DNA of 64,000 nucleotides from Selaginella tamariscina (taxonomy: Eukaryota > Streptophyta > Lycopodiopsida > Selaginellales > Selaginellaceae), in NCBI GenBank assembly GCA_003024785.1, contig PUQB01000069.1:338501-402500 (forward strand), written 5' to 3'. Below the pieces are notes generated by a model. It saw only the letters and a list, made by a program, of their open reading frames with translations, had not been told where the DNA came from and did no database searches. Below, piece by piece: positions 1 to 11,867 of the stretch. Numbering within the stretch: position 1 is the stretch's first letter; the number at the start of each line of letters is the position of its first letter. A program made the translations under genes and the position numbers.

Positions 1-7
1 GTTTCAG

Positions 8-303
8 TGCCACGGCGGTCCCATAGGAAATCTGAGGTTGAGGATGAAGACATGCTTGCAGCTAAGAGGATGAGGATATACGAGAATGCCATCACTTACT
101 GGTTCAAGAGAGCAGAAGATAAAGCCAGTCGCGAGATAGATTATGATTACAAGGCCGATGACAACGATGAAGAAGGAGACGAGGATGATGAAGAAGAAGA
201 CGAGGACGAAGACGAAGATGAGGATGATGAACGAAACGTGTTGCCAAATGGGAATCTAACTGAGGAAGCAGAAGATGATGGAGAGGAGAAGAGAATATAT
301 TGA
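8..303 (+). CDS. C-terminal exon of an unrecognised protein with an acidic tail
   Basis: The window opens in an intron end (TTTCAG at 2–7), followed by an open frame to the TGA at 301–303, so this is probably the last coding exon of a gene that starts off-window. The roughly 97 residues begin basic (PRRSHRKSE), continue with a segment that looks helical (MLAAKRMRIYENAITYWFKR) and end in an Asp/Glu-rich run of about 25 residues. Acidic tails of this kind are common in nuclear and nucleolar proteins, but I do not recognise the family and assign no function. The acceptor and stop codon are seen directly; the exon status is inferred from frame and composition. Confidence 0.5.
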
Positions 304-2471
304 ATAGGGAGCTTACCTACCTTCATTTAGTTAGATTATTACTTGTTACCAGATGAATCTTAGCGGGAAAAATGGTTGGTAACGTGGTTTATCTATTCTT
401 TGGCATGATTAATAAAGAATCCATTATGCTAGGTGCTTGCCAATGTATATAATCAAGTGCAAGTAACAACATACAAAAGTCTACCCTTCAAGCATTTTGT
501 TTATGTCACAAGACATGTATTTTAGCTTATGAAGGATACCAACATGATTGTTAGAACATCCACAATAATATAAAACAAGTGAACTTTTGTAAATCTAATC
601 AAGCATGTGCCTATTTTAAATAGAAGCAAATGCAACTATGTTAGGTTTGAATGAGCCATCCAAATGAAGTTGTAATTTGAACATAGATTTGGTTAAATAT
701 CGTGTTCTCTCTCTTTCTCTCTCTCACACACACACAAATGGATCCATTTTGAGCCACTTGAAAAGTTTCTTTTTCTTATAAAGAATGGATCTTTTCATGC
801 GTTACCTCCCTCATCCAATGTTCTGCTTTTGGTGAAGCCAAAGCTTCTTGGAAGCTCTTAGGCTATTTAAGACATTAACTAGAGGGGGTATGAGGTTCCT
901 TGCCACCCCTCAATTGTTAGGCATCCCTAGATAATGAACATTATGTACCTCAATTACTTGACCTTCTATACTTAACTACATTTGTAGTTAAGCTCGTTAA
1001 TAAAATATATGATCAACGGAGGCTTTGATTTCTCGACATTATTTTTTCTCAAGGTTCACGTGATTAACTGACAGTACTCATATAATTAATACGTAAATAA
1101 GCGCCACAATTTCTAGTGAAATTTTGATTACTTAACCTAAAAAACTACCCTTTAACCCTTAGCATAGAAGCTTATAGTGTGCATGGGTGAGTAGAAGAGC
1201 TGTATCAAAGCAATCGACCTAGTTTAGGGTTTTTGTTGTGCAATCTGCAATTTTGCACAAGCACATTCTTGACACTTGTGGTTATGCCATGGCTTGATTT
1301 GGAGTGATAACTCTAAACCTCGTCACTTGGGCTTTGAAGAGGCAAGTTGAACGTCACCATGTAGACAAAGGTGCATTAAGAGTTAAAAGCTAGTGAGATT
1401 GCAAAGTGCTATGAATTCATTTTCAAGAAGACATCTATGGGAAGAGTTGGTAAACAAGAAAGCATCTTGAGCTGGTGATAAAATCTATAGTTGGATTATC
1501 AAAGGTTGTGCAGAACTTTTATAAGTGTTTGCAACTACATTGTGACAAGAGTGGACTCTCAACTGTTGCTAGAATGAAGGTCCTAACTAAGCGGGGAACT
1601 AAGCAATGCTACCATATCTTATTTAACTATAAGTGTTACATTCCACTCCTAAATTATAATTATCCATGGTAGGCCACCTCACTTAGAACCACACTTAACC
1701 AACTTGAGGTGATGGGTTCGGGAGGGTTTTTGTTAATTTGGTATGATGTTACTTAAATCCCATAAGTAAAGCATGTTCACGCTTGAATACAATTAGATTG
1801 GGTGATTTTCCATAATGAAAAGGGACTCCCATGATAGCACCTCATGTTGGTCAAGTGTGGGTTTAACAGTAGATGGGGTAGCCTACCATAGACAATTATA
1901 GTTTAGGAGTGGACTATAACATTTAATATTAGAGCTAGTTTCTAGCTCGGGCTAAGTAATGTGATGGCTTAACTAGGGGCCATGAGAGTGAACCCAAGTG
2001 TTATGTATGACATGATCCACACTTCAAAGAATAGGTAAATATTCCAATTGAGATCGGTGAGGTTGAGCTAGGAGCAAACTCGATGAAGAGTTGATTAGGC
2101 TAGTTGTATACGAGGACATAGTAAATGTGGTGGATGTTATACACAAATACCACATAAGACTCCCAAAGTAAGAATGTGTAAACAATCACTCCTTTTGCCT
2201 ATTTGATATGAGGTTGCCTAAATCCCAGAAATAAAATGTGCCCACATGTGAACACAACTAGGTTAGGTGACATCTCAACCTGAAAAGGGACCCAAGATAT
2301 AGCATTTTGGGTTAGTCAATTGTGTGGGTTCCCCAATATGTAAGGTGGCTTACCATAGACAATTATAGTCTAGGAGTGGATTGTAACAGTTAGTATTAGA
2401 GCTTAATTGTAGCTTACTTGTGTCACGACCCGATACATGATGCATGATTCCGAATACAGAATATAGGATAC
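304..2471. other. Intergenic DNA, no gene seen
   Basis: This holds the 3' flank of the first gene and about 2 kb with no convincing coding exon. A compound (CT)n(CA)n microsatellite lies at about 707–736. A 65-codon open stretch at 1475–1672 has no recognisable protein character. Two similar tracts, about 1655–1935 and 2320–2400, both contain the phrase TAGACAATTATAGT followed by TAGGAGTGGA. This suggests old repeat debris. Confidence 0.5.
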
Positions 2472-2580
2472 ATGATATGCCTATAGGATATACCTACAAG
2501 ATATGCCTATAGGATATTCTTACAGGATATACTTACAGGATATGCCTACAGGATATGCTACAGGATATGCCTAGAGGATA
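2472..2580. repeat. 13-bp minisatellite, about 8 units
   Basis: Tandem units of the form AGGATATGCCTAC run head to tail with one or two differences each. Clear 13-nt units start at 2485, 2498, 2511, 2524, 2537 and 2562, and a 12-nt variant starts at 2550. It lies just upstream of the retroelement gag remnant and may belong to that element's leader or be an independent expansion. Confidence 0.85.
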
Positions 2581-2966
2581 AGAGTCACCATTTTTAGCTC
2601 ATGACTAGATTAGGCTCATGACCAGATTAGCTCTTGGAGTTATGAACATAAAAGCTCCGACCTAATTGTTGTACAATCAATTACTATTAACACCAGTCTT
2701 TCTATGATCAATCTTGTCTTATCTTGTCTTGCTCCTTACTTCATGTTCTCTCCTTGTCTTGTTATTAGTTCCTGTCTTGCTCCTGGTTCCTGTCCTGCTC
2801 ATGTTTTGTTCCTAGTCCTTGTCTTGCTTCCGAGTCAAGCCTCCTTATTCTTGGATCGTGGCTTGACAGTTTGATAGTAACTGCTTCTATAGTTCTTTAA
2901 TTTTCAATTACCTTTTTTTCCCTTAGTTCTTCTCCTTCATTTTCCTCCTTTTTTCTTTCATAAATT

Positions 2967-3449
2967 ATGGCCGATTTTGAGCAATTTCAATGCAAGCACC
3001 AATTGTTGCTTCATGAGCTGGCCACTTTGTGCCAAGTGGTCACAGATTTGCAAGGTTCCACGCATGCAGCTGCTGATGCATCCTTCAGGGCTGCTGTGCA
3101 GGCTCTCTCTTAAGCATCCATGGTTTCCTCTTTATCAAACTCTTCTTTAGAGCCGAAGATCAACATGCCGGAAAAGTTCAATGGCAATTGCGCCGATTTC
3201 CAAGGTTTCTTGAATCAGATTCAGCTCTTGATTCGCATGCAACCACGCCGCTACTCGACTGATGCACAAAAGGTTGGCCTTTTGGCATCCTTACTAATTG
3301 GATCTTCACAGGCTTGGGTTACCCCCTTGCTGGAGCGTGACGACCCATTGATGGAAGACTTTGAAGGTTTCGTGGCTACCTTTGAAGCCTGCTTTGGAGA
3401 TCCCGATAAATACCGTTTTGCATGTACGAAGTTAAAGAAGCTCACATAA
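2967..3449 (+). pseudogene. Ty3-type retrotransposon gag remnant (capsid N-terminal part)
   Basis: An ATG at 2967 opens a frame that is broken by TAA at 3111, resumes in the same frame from the ATG at 3120, and stops again at 3447–3449. Residues after 3150 read as the capsid N-domain of Ty3/Metaviridae Gag, with the PEKFNG start, a conserved 'FLNQ' segment, a 'VGLLASLL…AW' helix and an 'F…CFGDP' end. That pattern resembles the Gag family that includes PEG10/sushi-type elements (family knowledge; not searched). The matching pol fragment lies beyond 8 kb, and the 4.2-kb inverted repeat starts 7 bp after the stop. The CT-rich tract at 2680–2960 could be its leader; no LTR or primer-binding site was identified. 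The element is dead. Confidence 0.75.
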
Positions 3450-3455
3450 GGATTC

Positions 3456-6400
3456 TGTTAGAGTTTTAACCCAAAGGGCCAACACGTGGTAACACGTGAC
3501 TGCCAAGTGGCCATTCGGTGTCATCACCCTGTGTGAGCAACGCTCGCTAAGTCTTCAAAAATAACCCTAAGAGTTTGACTCAGGGGCCCAATTAGGCAAA
3601 AGACTTAGAGTCTTACCCTAAATCCCCTAGAACGACCATCTCCTGAACCCTAAAGGATAACCCAAGTAGACTATAGGATCATGTCCCAGTAGACCTAGAG
3701 AGGCTCATGCCCTAACCCCACAAAGGAGATGTGTCTCACACGTACCCCCGTGACAAAGCTAAGGCATCGTCACTTACCCCTTGAGGAATCACCTTCATCC
3801 AGGAGTACAACCTCTTTAGGGCGACAAGGGGTACCCTGAACCAGGACTAACCCCTAAGGGTTTGGGTGGCCAAGTCATACCCTAGACCTAGGGCTAGTAC
3901 TTAGTGAGGGACATGAGTGTGTGCCATAGACGGACATGAGTGTTTTATTAAGCAAACTCCCTAAGGCTAGGTTTGAAAGACCCTAAGTACATGACCTTGC
4001 GAGTGCTTCACGAAAAGGCTCCTGCTAATAAGCTTAGGTTGTTCAATCCCTAGATTCCAAGGAAGACACTCCCCTAGCCAAGTGTGCCTAAACACACCTA
4101 GTTATGAGACCTAACCTCCCTTGAGCAAATGCCCAAGGCTTAGCACCCTAGCACAAGCACAAGCATGCCTACTTGTCAGAGTATCCAACCCCTTGGCGAC
4201 AAGCCCATGACATAACCTCAAAGGGCGTGCCTCGAGCGTTGTACCGTGTGACGTTTAGCTTAGTGTCACATCCCCATGTGACATTGCCTTCCCCGATGTG
4301 GGCTATCATGCCATAGCCCTTAGATTCAAGAGATGCACCAAGTGCCACAAACGTGGCTCCTAAATGCCAACTTTAGAACCCCTTAGTGAACCCTCAGGAA
4401 CTGGTAATGTGAACCTGTCAAACAAGATCTCACACTCATAGTTGGTCAAGGACACGGATGTGCCTTTCTTGGTCATGAGTGCTACACTTAGCTTGACGTG
4501 GAGGAGGAGGCTGGAGACAAGCCTCAACCTCTGCCTCTTGGAACGTGCATCTCGACAAGACCTCCCAGGCATGGATTCGCCAACGTTAAAGGTAAGCTAC
4601 CCCGAAGGTGGGACGTACCCCTATCATCTGGAAGTTAAGGCGGCACAACAGAGGGTTGTGCCTTGACGACACAAGCTAGAGCTTGCACCAGGAGAAGAGT
4701 AATGAGCTCAGTCATGAACCCAAGAACCCTCACTCCTACATATTTTACCTTATTTATGTGATAGAGCCCCCCCTCCCCCCCCCCCCCACCTCTTTTCCTG
4801 AATGTGTATGTGGGCTGGCACGATTTTAACTAACCCCTTATTAAGTTAATGAGAGAGTGTTTAACTTAGCCTAACTCTAACCCTAAAACCCTACCCAAAG
4901 GGGTGGGGTTTTTAGGGCATGGGTTAGGGCAACCCTAGGGTTAGGTCAACCCTAGGGGTGTTCTAACCTTACTAAACACGTCGAACTCATCTACATTAAC
5001 CAATTAGCCTAACTAGGACGTCAAAATTGGGGGTGGGTTTCTAGAAGGTAAATTCTAGCTTCGCTTAGAGTTTTTTATAAATACCTAATGACACCCGACT
5101 GGACCAATCACCAGATACCTAAGTGCATTAAGCAGGCTTGTTTCCTACTACATCTAGGGTCTATCAACATAATACAGTAGGTAACAATAGTCAACGTCCA
5201 AAGTAAAGGGTTGAGTCATAGTAAAAACTATGACACACTCCTCGCCTTTGAAAATGTCAACGTCCTCGTTAACGTTTAACTCCAAGACTAGATAATGTTA
5301 GAAAAAATTAACCAAAACTAACATATCACTCTATGTGGAGTCAGCCAGCAGTTCACATAAGTTTTATTACCCCCCTTACATTACGCGAAACCAAGTACTT
5401 CAGAACCGTCGTTCATTGAGTCATAACCCAGCTGCCGAAGGCACCACCCGCAACATGAAATCACTTGAAGACCTTTTACACATCTATAAAGTCTGTCACC
5501 CGACGCACACAACACAATGATTAATTTCTTTACTTAATTAGAATTTATATTGGAGGCATCTAGTTAGTGTTGCTGCCGGCCCCTGGTTTGATAAGAAATA
5601 AAGGCTTGGTTTATTCCTTAATATCAAACGTTGTTGACAACCCTGTCGTCTTAGCACACAACAAGCACTTTGACGTTCATCTCGGCAGCAACACTAACTA
5701 GAGGCCTCCAATATAAATTCTAGTTAAGTAAAAAATTAACCATTGTGTTGTGTGCATTGGGTGACAGACTTTGCAAACGTGCAAAAGGTTTCCAAGTGAC
5801 TTCATGTTGCAGGTGGTGCCTTCGGCAGCTGGGATTACGACTCAATGGACGACGGTTCTAAAGTACTTGGCTTCACGTAATGCAAAGGGGGTAATGAAAT
5901 TATGTGAACTTTTGGCTAACTCCAGATAAAGTGATGTGTTAGTTTTGGTTAGTTTTCTCTAACATTATTTAGTCTTGGAGTTGGACGTCAACGAGGACGT
6001 TGACATTTTCAAAGGCAGGGAGTGTCATAGTTTTTATTATGACTCCCCTTTACTTTGGACATTGACTATTGTTACTTACTATACTATGTTGATAAGCTCT
6101 AGATGTAGTAGGAAACAGGCCTGCTTAGTGCACTTGGGTATCTGGTAATGGTCCGGCCGGGTGTCATTAGGTATTTACAGGAAACTTTAGGTGAAGCTAG
6201 AACTTATCTTTTAGAAAACTCTTACCCTGGTTTTCCGTGTCCTGGTTGGTTTAATGGCGAGTTTGGCATGTCAGATATGTTTAGAAATATCCCTAGGTTT
6301 GACAGGTTAGGGTTTAGGGGTCGATGGATAACTCACCAAGTATATTCCCTCTGGGAATGAGATTCCTGCCAGCCCACTTATGTAAATAGGAAAATAGGGG

Positions 6401-7697
6401 GTGGAGGGGGGGGGCTCTGTCACATAAATAAGGTAGAGTATGTAGGAGTGAAGGTTCTTGGGTTCATGACTGAGTTTGTTACTCTTCTCCCGGTGCAAGC
6501 TCTAGCTTGTGTCATTAAGGCACAACCTTCTGTTGTGCCACCCTAACTTCTAGATGACAGGGGTACGTCCCACCTTTAGGGTAGCTTACCCTTAACGTTG
6601 GCAAATCCATGTTTGGGAAGTTTTGTCGAATTGCACGTTCCAAGAGGCAGAGGTAGATGCTTGTCTCCAGCCTCCTCCTCCACGTCAAGCTAGGTGTAAC
6701 ACTCATGGCCAAGTAAGGCACATCTGTGTCCTTGTCCAATTGTGTACATGGGATCTTGTTTGATAGGTTCACGTTACCTAGTTCCTGAGGGTTCACTGAG
6801 GGGTTTAGAGTTGGCATTTAGGAGCCATGTTTGTGGCACTTGGTGCAACTCTCGAATTTAAGGGATATGGCATGATAGCCCACATCGAGGAAGGCAGTGT
6901 CACATGGAGATGTGACACTAGGCTAGACATCACATGATACAACGCCCAAGGCACACCCTTTAAGGTTGTGTCATGGGCTTGTCGCCAAGGGGTTGGATAC
7001 TCTAGCAAACAGACATGCTTGTGCTCGCAGCCTTAGGCATTTGCTCAAGGGAGATTAGGTCTCATAACTAGGTGTGCTTAGGCACACTTGGCTAGGGGAG
7101 TGTTCTCCTTGGAATCTAAGGGTTGAACAACTTAAACTTATTAGCATGAGCCTTTTCGTGAAGCACTCACAAGGTCATGTACTTAGGGTTATCCAAACCT
7201 AGCCTTAAGGAGTTTGCTTAGTAGAACACTCATGTCCGCCTACGGCGCACACTCATGTCCTCACTAAGTACTAGCCCTAAGTCTAGGGTATGACTTGGCC
7301 ACCCAAACCCTTAGGGGTTAGTCCTAGTTCAAGGTACCCCTTATCGCCCTAAAGGGGTTGTACTCCCGAATGAGGGTGATTCCTCAAGGGGTAAGTGACG
7401 ATGCCTTAGCTATGTCACAGGGGTATGTGTGAGACACATCTCCTTTGTGGGGTTAGGGCATGAGCCTGTCTAGGTCTACTGGGATAGGATCCTAAAGTCT
7501 ACTCGGGATATCCTCTAGGGTTCGAGGGATGGTCATTCAGAGGACTTAAGGTAGGACTCTAAGTCTTTTGTTTAACTAGGTATATGAGTTAAACTCTTGG
7601 GGTCATCTTGGAAGACTTAGCGTTGCTCACACAGGGAATTAACCACTTGGCTGCCACGTGTTGCCACGTGTTAGCCCTCCGGGTTAAAACTCTGACA
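3456..7697. repeat. 4.2-kb inverted repeat (fold-back structure) inside a retroelement
   Basis: Two arms of about 2.1 kb face each other around a spacer of about 104 bp (5579–5682). The innermost pairing is 5561–5578 against 5683–5700. The outer ends are TGTTAGAGTTTTAACCC at 3456 and its near-perfect complement ending in CA at 7697, so the element has LTR-like TG…CA ends. Matching features include the CACGTG-rich ends, a C-run near 4767–4787 against a G-run near 6397–6412, and the frames at 4442–4666 (+) and 6515–6817 (-), which encode the same sequence in mirror image. Arms look about 85–90% alike by eye, with a poorly matched internal part (about 4815–5045 against 6185–6345). No target-site duplication was found. 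It may be a fold-back transposon or two long LTRs in opposite orientation. Confidence 0.85.
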
Positions 7698-8009
7698 TGC
7701 ACATAGTACTTGCCAAGAGAACTTTGAAGGTAATATTTATTAATAAGAAGTCCTTTGCTCGATCACATTGAATTGCACACGTGCTTGTGGTGTTAGGAGA
7801 ATACCATCATATACTTTTGTTACGAGTGATGTTGAACCAAGTCCATGATATCAATTGGCTCCGTGCAGTCAAGGCAAGAGGTGCTTTTAAGATGTGCATG
7901 TTGTCTATCCCAAGATGCCCTTTGTTGTGGGCTACAGAACATGCACTACATGGCATGGCGGCAACGTTGTAGGGCGTCGTGGCACCTAAGGAAGAGCTTT
8001 TTTCAGAGT

Positions 8010-9432
8010 AAAGAACTAAGGATATCAAGGACATGTTGGCGAGGTATCCGAACCTATTCAAACTCATTGTAGGAATTATGAAGCCCATGTTGACTATTCG
8101 ACATCACATCCCGACTAGTACAAATTGTTTGATTAAGATGGGACTTAGGCAACGTTCTCTAAAGGAGAAGGATATCTTGAATCATTGTGTGAGGGAATGC
8201 TACTATCTTTAACATGGCTTTTTGTTATTGGTAGATCCCTATGGCTCTTGAAGATGCAACAAAGATAACGTTTTCAACACCATTTGGTTTGTATGAATTT
8301 ACTGTTATGCCATTTGGATTGATTGGGGCTCCAACAACCTTCCAACTAATGATGAACAAACTACTGGAGGCTTTGAAGAATTTTCATGTCCATATATTAA
8401 TGACCTTTTGATTCACTCTGTTACATGGGAGGAGCACCTTCAGCAATTAAAACGGGTCCTGCAGTGATTGGTGCAATACGGGCTGAAGTTAAAAGAGAAA
8501 AAGTGCAAGTTTGGATGTACCTCCTTGAAGTACCTAGGATGCATCATCATGACGAAGGGTGTGAAGGCGGATCTTGAGAAGACCCTGGTTGTACGAGAAT
8601 TTCTTACTCTTGAGTTAGTAGTTGAGTTGTAGCATTTCTTACGGAAGGTTTGTTCCGCAATTCTCAAATTTAATATCCCCATTGCGAGGATTATTAAAAT
8701 AAGGAGCTCAATTCTTGTGATTCAAGAAGTGTCAGAAGGCGTCTGTGGACGTTAAGGCGCGTTGCTAGGATCTCCACCTTTGTTACGGACTTCAACAAAT
8801 TCTTTATTCTTTGAATCTCCACCTTTGTTATGGTATTAAGACTTCAACAAATTCTTTATTCTTCGGACCAATGCTTCAGATGTGGGGTTAGGAGCAGATT
8901 TGTTGCAGGAAACTCCCAATGGACAAAGGTACCCAATTGCTTATGCAAAATGATGCAAAAGAAAACTATTCCATTACAGACAAGGATTGTCTGGAAATCG
9001 TATGGGCCTTTTATAAGTTCTATGCGTATTTACATGGCTCTGACACATTTGTGAAAATCAATTATGCTATAGTCAACTCGATTATGAAGAGGAGGAATTT
9101 GCTGGGACGACTTGCATATTGGGCTTTGATTCTATAAGGGTATTGATTTCGGGTTGTTTATTAGCCAAGATCTAGCATAGTGGACGTGGATGTGTTATCT
9201 CGAGCTCCTATGGGAGTGGCAGCACCTATGGCATTGTTGTTAGATGCCCTCCTCGATCATGTCCTTCCTAGGCGGGAAGATATCGTGGAGGCCCAGAAGG
9301 TAGAGCCACGAATAAGAAGGTTGCGTGAAGTCTTGAGTAGTGAGGTACCCTACATTTACTTAGCACCAAGCATGGGCACCATGATTTACCTGGCACAAGG
9401 CATGTTAATCCTAGCATGGACACTTTTAGTAT
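8010..9432 (+). pseudogene. Ty3-type retrotransposon pol remnant: reverse transcriptase and RNase H
   Basis: Frame-broken but readable pol. At 8010–8215 is the linker before reverse transcriptase (YPNLF…, IRHHIPT). At 8240–8440 is the RT core with PFGLYEFTVMPFGL and a decayed catalytic box (expected YxDD reads with IND). At 8460–8690 is the RT thumb region (KYLGCII). RNase H follows at 8830–9180, with motifs ENYSITDKDCLEIVWAFYKF and GRLAYWAL, and then the VDVDVLSRAP tether. Several stops and frameshifts interrupt it, and no integrase is readable. It is probably the other half of the element whose gag is at 2967–3449, split by the inverted repeat. 7698–8010 is probably the decayed protease region but shows no clear active site. 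Confidence 0.75.
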
Positions 9433-10102
9433 AAATATTTTGTATTAAACAGACTTAATCGAATCATATTTGGTATTCACACCTGTCTTATGTTATTTTT
9501 AGTACCACCTAATTAAAACAGTTAAAAACTCAAATTAAGAAGTTTATAGTTAAGGAGTTATTAAAAACAATGGTGTTGAATGCATCATGTGAGTGAAAAA
9601 TGCAAGCCTTTTCTGGTGGGTCCAAAGAAGATGGACATTTGCTTGAAGGTCGTGTTGTGTAGTAATTCTCATTGAACAGGAAGACAATGACACTATTGCT
9701 TTCCTCCTCACATACAATTGAGTTTCTTGGCCTCACCAACTCAGGGTTGCTTCACTGAGGTGATAAACAAGCTCGGGAACACCAAGGGTGTTTCGGAAGC
9801 TGAACGCATTTGGTCTGGTTAATCGCATTCGTTCCAGGAAACAAGGTCTCAAGCTAGCTGCTCATACTGCTGGGCATTCCAAGTGATCCGGAATTGGTCG
9901 AGATCGCTTTCCTGAGCGTAAGATTTAATCATACTGTTCCATGAAACCTGATTTCATTCCACTGCCAATGTGCCCGACTTTGGCGGCATTTTGTCGAAGA
10001 TGCATTTCGCTTGAGGAATTGGACTTTGGACCTTCACCATCCTTATTTGCGGGATGGATACTACTAGCAACATTTGTAAGATATAATAAAAATAATCACG
10101 AC
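9433..10102. other. Intergenic DNA, no gene seen
   Basis: About 670 bp between the retroelement remnant and LIP2. Short open stretches occur (9530–9739 minus, 9941–10141 plus), but none has splice context or a recognisable domain. Confidence 0.4.
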
Positions 10103-11791
10103 TTAGGAGGTCTCAAATACGAAGATCATCGGCCTTCTTAACCCACTCTCTCCTGCCCCTTTGTTCATCACAATCCTCTCCAAAGAATCCTCCAAAGTCT
10201 TCAAATCCACAGCCTTGTCAACCGCTTTCTTGTACCCCACAGCCCTAACAAAATCCTCCACCAACTTGTCCGCCACCTTTTCCTCCTCAACCTCGCGCCC
10301 TAACTCCTTTGCAAGTGAAGTCACCTCCTTTCCTGAAACTCATATGCTCCCTTATATATACATATAGACATTATATATATTGTTGTGCACATCCTTAGAA
10401 TTGAGGTCACCACATTGTGCCTATGTGGATGTCCCCCAAGAGAAAGGTACGGTCCCTCTCCCTATGTCTATATATTAATTCATTATCCATGTCCTATGGT
10501 ATGTATGCTGTACATAGTATATGACGTGAGCGTATGCAATGTCATGTCCTATACATATATAATAAATCGTTCTCAAAGGCACAGACACACACATACACAT
10601 TTATGTGTGCATGTGGTCACCTAAAGTTCAAAGAGATTAATTCCTAGTATTTTGAAATTTGCATTCACAAAAAGATCAAGCTTCAACATGGCATAAGTAT
10701 ATCACACATAGACACGACACACATAGATACACATATACAAACAGACATGTGTATGCTTACCTATAATGCCACAAGGAACAATGTGCTCATAGTACTTCAA
10801 GTCCACATTCGCATTGAAAGAAAGACCGTGAGAAGTCACTCCTCCAGTCACCCTGATCCCAATGGCTCCAAGCTTCCTTTGTTTGTCTATCCAGCAACCT
10901 GTCTGAAATGGGACCCTGCCCTCTGCCTTGATTCCGTACTCATCAGCTGCTTCTACCATCACGTCCTCAAGCCCCTCCACAAATTTTCTAAGTCCCACTT
11001 GAAGAGCTGTTATTATTATGCAGCTTTATACGGTGTATAATGCCTATGTATAAATGGGCGGATGTATATGTGTGTGTCATACGTACATACATACATCTAT
11101 CTATCTATCTATCTGCCCAACCGCATGCTACATTAGATTCATACTTATAACATGTGTGTGTGTGTGTGTGCATGTTAATCTCGTTCATGTCTTCGTGTAT
11201 ATATCATATACACATATATATATATTCACAAATTTTAGTTGCATTAAGACAGATATATGCATATTTGTATATATATGCAGACCTCTCTATGAGAACAAGG
11301 TGTGTTTGTGTGCGTGCATTTTATTACATACACCTAAGCGAAACGAGAGGGTAGAGGATGGGTTGTCCAGGGCCATGGAATGTGGCATCTCCACCTCGCT
11401 CTGTGTAATACACATTGATCCCCAAATGGGAGAGCTCAGATGGTGGTGTGAGAACTGTGTGTGTTAACCTGTTGAAAATCAGTGTGTAAATATAACCAAC
11501 CAATAAATTTCATATTGTATATATTTATAGACAGAGAGAGAGACACACACACACACATACATTTATGATGTAAATACATCATTGACATTTCTATGTACAT
11601 TCAAATGCTTGCCTGTTGCGGCCTAAGGTTATCGTGGGTGGATGCTGTAGGGAAAGAAGAATGTCACCACGGCGGCCCAGAAGAATGTCCTCAGCAAGGT
11701 ACTGTTGCAGTGCTAGTGCCCTGTCGTACGCCATCTGCCCCAATCGCCATATCTCCACCTTCCCTGCCACTTCTGAAAGCGCCTTCTTCAT
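10103..11791 (-). CDS. LIP2: Octanoyltransferase (lipoyl(octanoyl) transferase), mitochondrial type
   Basis: Four exons on the minus strand: 11599–11791, 11332–11454, 10761–11006 and 10332–10103, giving 263 residues with all phases consistent. It transfers octanoyl from acyl carrier protein to lipoate-dependent enzymes such as the pyruvate dehydrogenase E2 subunit. Family signatures are in order: [13 protein letters not shown] near residue 50, [19 protein letters not shown] near 85, RKLGAIGIR with the catalytic lysine, TSHGLSFN, and EHIVPCGI with the acyl-carrying cysteine. Start at 11791 because the family N-terminus (VEIWRLG) follows after about ten residues; no long targeting peptide is visible, as in plant LIP2. 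The third-exon donor and its neighbours sit beside CA/GT microsatellites; the acceptor of exon 2 is the end of a (CA)n run. The C-terminal 50 residues are weakly conserved. Confidence 0.9.
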
Positions 11792-11867
11792 CCCCTGTTT
11801 TAGGTTAACATCGAATATACTTTCTAAATACTCATTGAATGGTGTATGTTTTATTTTATTTTTTTAA

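Noticed and set aside
4870..4965. Telomere-like CCCTAA/TTAGGG motifs
   Set aside because: Irregular spacing and mixed orientation, no true array; part of the inverted-repeat element.
4442..6817. Mirror-image open frames in the palindrome arms as a conserved gene
   Set aside because: Both are open only because the arms are copies; amino-acid differences are as frequent as DNA differences, so no sign of protein selection.
11054..11467. 137-codon plus-strand open frame
   Set aside because: Antisense to LIP2 exon 2 and microsatellite-rich intron; LIP2 on the minus strand explains the conserved part.
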